Shown here: positions 61,727 to 64,000 of the stretch, piece after piece
Numbering within the stretch: the first letter of the stretch is position 1
Layout: every line of letters starts with the position of its first letter
Assembly (NCBI RefSeq): GCF_003967515.1
Contig: NZ_BIFQ01000001.1
Location: 4,960,001 to 5,024,000 of the forward strand
Origin: Dictyobacter aurantiacus
GTDB taxonomy: Bacteria > Chloroflexota > Ktedonobacteria > Ktedonobacterales > Ktedonobacteraceae
Length of the DNA: 64,000 nt
Direction of reading: 5' to 3'
Notes under the pieces: model-generated
Seen by the model: only the letters and a program-made list of their open reading frames with translations
Told to the model about the DNA's origin: nothing
Database searches by the model: none
Translations under genes and position numbers: made by a program

Positions 61727-62998
61727 TTACTGGCTGCTCCGTGTTTGTCTGCTGACTGGTATGTGCTGTGCCTGTTTTATGGTGCTCCGATACTGCTCGA
61801 CCAGCGGCGTCTCATGGCGTACAAGCGTTTGCTGGTCATTGACCGCGATATCCCACAGGCCCAGGTGCAGCAGATGATCCTCTAAGCTTTGCTCGGTCAA
61901 ACGGTATTCCCATTCGATCATTGAGAACAGTGGGAACCAGGTATAACCGATGACAGGAACTCCTTGCTTATGCATTTCATGGATCGCTTCAATAGTTTCC
62001 CGCAGCCAGGCCTGGCGATTTTCGATACTGCCTGCGGCACTTGTCTCGGTTACGAAGAGAGGGAGGCGTGTATGCTGATAACAACGCCGTAGGACCTCGG
62101 CGAGCAAAAGACCATTCTGTGGTACACTGGATTTCCGGACCTGCCCTCCCTCGTCGTGATAGATCTCCTGGGCCGACCAGGGGTAGAAATTGACTCCCAG
62201 GATATCTTGCTGCACTGGCTGTATGCGTAACCGGGCCAGTTGTGGTTCGGTGGCTCCGTGTTCAATCAACCAGGAATAGAGCGGATGCTCTGTGTCGACC
62301 CGTCCGGCTACAAGATCCCAGCAGAGAAAATCCATTTGATCCAGGCGCACTGCTTCCGGCCGATCCTCCTCCCGGCGCGGCTGCGACCAGTTCATGGCCT
62401 CCACCGCTATTAATGTCGCCTCTGGATCGTTACGGCGAATCACCCTGCTGGTTTGCTGTATGCCTTGTGCCAGAGGCAGCAACACGCTCACCAGTCCACG
62501 CTCACCAGTCAGATATGGCGGCCACTGACCTCGTACGCCACTGTATTCGGCATTCACCATGGGCTCATTCAATGGCGTATAAAATTGTACAAGCCTTCGG
62601 TAACGTTGTACAAACGCTTCAGCATAGGCGGCTACCCGTTCGGGATAGTGCGCGTCCAGGAAACTTTCGGTCATCCACAGTGGTGTCCCATAGTGCACCA
62701 GGTCGATAATGGGTTGTATATGCAACGTGTTCACCATATAGTCTAGCACCTCATCTACCCAGTGCCAATCGAACACCCCTGGCTGCGACTCCACACGGTA
62801 CCAGGGTACACCCCAGCGCAGCATCGTAATGCCCAGCGAGGCCGCGCGCTCAAGGTCAGCGCGCCATTGCCTGTAGTGTTGTGTCAGTTCATATTCTTCG
62901 AGAGGCCGCAATCGCGGACCACTTTGCGGGATAAACGTATCTTCAATCCCACCCGCCCAGAAGAATTTACCATTCCCCTTTAAAATATCTTGCCCCAT
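61727..62998 (-). CDS. GH1-family glycoside hydrolase
   Basis: 423 residues from ATG 62998 (GGAAGAGGGAAAA upstream). TIM barrel of clan A with the acid/base Glu146 in TPLNEP and the nucleophile Glu319 in LFVTETS, both at the strand ends expected for GH1. LRWGVPWYRVESQPGVFDW is the typical N-terminal half motif. Short for GH1 and with TET instead of TEN, so a divergent subgroup; specificity unknown. No signal peptide. Confidence 0.87.
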   Translation of the reverse strand: MGQDILKGNGKFFWAGGIEDTFIPQSGPRLRPLEEYELTQHYRQWRADLERAASLGITMLRWGVPWYRVESQPGVFDWHWVDEVLDYMVNTLHIQPIIDLVHYGTPLWMTESFLDAHYPERVAAYAEAFVQRYRRLVQFYTPLNEPMVNAEYSGVRGQWPPYLTGERGLVSVLLPLAQGIQQTSRVIRRNDPEATLIAVEAMNWSQPRREEDRPEAVRLDQMDFLCWDLVAGRVDTEHPLYSWLIEHGATEPQLARLRIQPVQQDILGVNFYPWSAQEIYHDEGGQVRKSSVPQNGLLLAEVLRRCYQHTRLPLFVTETSAAGSIENRQAWLRETIEAIHEMHKQGVPVIGYTWFPLFSMIEWEYRLTEQSLEDHLLHLGLWDIAVNDQQTLVRHETPLVEQYRSTIKQAQHIPVSRQTRSSQ

Positions 62999-63213
62999 CA
63001 ATTTTCCCTCTTCCGTCTCTTCCTTAACCGCTGTCTGACGACATCATGGACAATATGCTATAGATTACAACGTCGTAATAGATAGCATATTGCCGTGGCT
63101 TATGCAAACTCCCTACAACGAATAGTATAAACCTCAAGAGGTTATCCAGGTTTTTGAGCAGGCAAACAGCGATATGTTATAAGCATAAGATAGATGCACA
63201 GTTGAATCCCATT

Positions 63214-63450
63214 TTAAGAGATTTCTGTCTTCTGGGGATTGACGCTGCCGACATAGGCGCACCGCGCGTAGAGCGGACACTCGCCGCACTTCGGCTTTTG
63301 GGCGTGGCAGATCTGCCGACCGTGGCGGATCATACCCACATGCAGACCATAGACCCAGTCCGGCGGCGCGATCCTGGCAAACACGATGTGAGCCTGGCCC
63401 GCGCTGACCTTTGGCTCGATCAGGTAATTCTCATACTCAAAAAAAACCAT
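63214..63450 (-). pseudogene. Fragment of an endonuclease III-type gene, copy 2 (longer)
   Basis: 78 codons: PPDWVYGLHVGMIRHGRQIC then the same Cys-x6-Cys-x2-Cys-x5-Cys loop and AYVGSVNPQKTEIS. This is the last third of an EndoIII/MutY-type glycosylase. The helix-hairpin-helix and catalytic part are missing. It starts without a proper ribosome site. About 110 bp are shared with copy 1. Confidence 0.82.
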
Positions 63451-63674
63451 CTATTTGCGTATTAATTAAGAGAACAGAAGACGGGTATGATTTAATATGC
63501 ATTTCCTTGATCTCATCTTATCTGGCAGAATATATGCACTATGACGTCCGGGTGTATAGAGATGGTTGCCGCACCATAACGAACAAAAAAGCTGCTCTCG
63601 TATCCACGCTATTTTGTTTCTTACTCTTTAGATGCGGCAATCCTAATTTCTCAGAAGTTTGAGAGGAAACGCCG
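63451..63674. other. Upstream region of the SpvB-like gene
   Basis: AT-rich; no gene seen. No clear promoter hexamers. Confidence 0.4.
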
Positions 63675-64000
63675 ATGCCCAATGACGAGAACAGACAGAA
63701 TGGCAATAGTTTGATCGATGCTAAGGTGTCGCCGCAGGGTGCTGTAAACGCAAACAGTAGTCCGCTTCCAGCTATTTCTCTTCCAAAGGGAGGGGGGGCC
63801 ATTCGTGGCATCGACGAAAAATTCTCTGCTAACTCGGTAACGGGGACTGGCTCCATGACGGTTCCGATCGCAACCAGTCCAGGGCGCTCTGGCTTTGGCC
63901 CGCAGCTCTCGCTCTCGTATGATTCTGGCGCGGGAAACGGCCCTTTTGGCTTTGGCTGGGGCTTATCCCTGCCATCCATCACGCGGAAAACGGATAAAGG
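63675..64000 (+). CDS. SpvB/TcB-like insecticidal toxin-complex protein, N-terminus (cut by window edge)
   Basis: ATG 63675 after GAGAGGAAAC opens a frame that runs off the end (108 codons). After about 35 variable residues it reads SLPKGGGAIRGIDEKFSAN, TGTGSMTVPIATSPGRSGFG, LSLSYDSGAGNGPFGFGWGL and SLPSITRKTDKG, the start of the SpvB domain of Salmonella SpvB and of TcdB/TcaC toxin-complex B components. Full-length relatives are often over 1500 residues with an Rhs-type shell and a C-terminal toxin. The opposite-strand open frame here is a shadow. Confidence 0.92.
   Translation, partial: MPNDENRQNGNSLIDAKVSPQGAVNANSSPLPAISLPKGGGAIRGIDEKFSANSVTGTGSMTVPIATSPGRSGFGPQLSLSYDSGAGNGPFGFGWGLSLPSITRKTDK

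Noticed and set aside
63539..63982. 147-codon leftward open frame at the right edge
   Set aside because: It is the shadow of the SpvB-domain gene on the plus strand, whose motif match is unambiguous.
1..64000. tRNA or rRNA genes
   Set aside because: I saw no cloverleaf with a TTC-loop motif and CCA-type end and no conserved rRNA segment on either strand, though a covariance search would be more reliable than reading by eye.

Overview
The window looks like a chromosomal segment of a soil-type, multicellular-style Chloroflexota bacterium, most plausibly class Ktedonobacteria. This is inference from gene content: an IscB locus of the kind expanded in Ktedonobacter, an HTH/NB-ARC/TPR STAND protein, a TIR-STAND receptor-like protein, DabAB, CoxLMS-type hydroxylase genes, extracellular glucanase and many scavenging enzymes. 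There is no ribosomal, tRNA or phage-structural block, no CRISPR array and no replication origin that I can see. Genes lie on both strands in short operons separated by unusually repeat-rich spacers.

Layout. 0-5.4 kb: pentapeptide-repeat membrane protein, IscB nuclease with its upstream omegaRNA, CPA2 antiporter and MOSC protein. 6.0-11.5 kb: a leftward operon amidase-CoxM-CoxS-CoxL (molybdenum hydroxylase), facing a cyclase-family hydrolase. 12.6-18.2 kb: secreted proteins (beta-propeller lipoprotein, GH16 glucanase with a LacI-type operator, a phosphodiesterase broken by a 76-bp insertion). 18.4-20.4 kb: a 17-bp tandem array and an intact IS4-family element that jumped into the arm of an older inverted-repeat element. 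20.4-24.5 kb: a four-gene four-carbon acid-sugar operon. 24.6-33.98 kb: membrane protein, AlkZ-like glycosylase, DinB, patatin, FNT channel, aldo/keto reductase and cupin divergent from an AraC regulator, methyltransferase. 34.4-43.6 kb: DUF2268 metallopeptidase, CHAP protein, TetR/hydrolase pair with a clear promoter, PadR next to a deleted ABC permease, F420-type reductase, HD-GYP remnant, ECF sigma factor, haloperoxidase-like hydrolase, DsbA-like protein. 44.1-52.5 kb: STAND regulator and the DabAB inorganic-carbon pump with a divergent winged-helix gene. 52.6-54.2 kb: a cluster of three structured repeat units and a DUF6671 protein. 54.4-64.0 kb: the least ordinary region, with tandem TGTGA sites, a small membrane protein, a 1268-residue TIR-STAND-transmembrane-beta-helix protein, a PGDYL-repeat protein, a pseudokinase fused to a Rieske domain, a GH1 glycosidase, two endonuclease III remnants and the start of an SpvB/TcB-type toxin gene.

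The strongest unexplained signal is dispersed structure in the spacers. One family of about 23-bp hairpins (GTAGGT, 6-bp arm, CTTGC, complementary arm) occurs at least 16 times with the arms changing together between copies, often at or just past stop codons and once in frame inside a kinase gene. A second family (ends GTAGGCGGCATAGGATTGC) forms nested palindromes of about 270 bp and seems to supply the start region of coxS. A third is a 163-181 bp MITE, one copy of which carries the first hairpin inside it. A fourth is the leader-plus-variable-long-hairpin unit at 52.7-53.2 kb. At protein level, the TIR-STAND-beta-helix receptor and the Rieske-tipped pseudokinase are the best candidates for undescribed signalling or defence functions.
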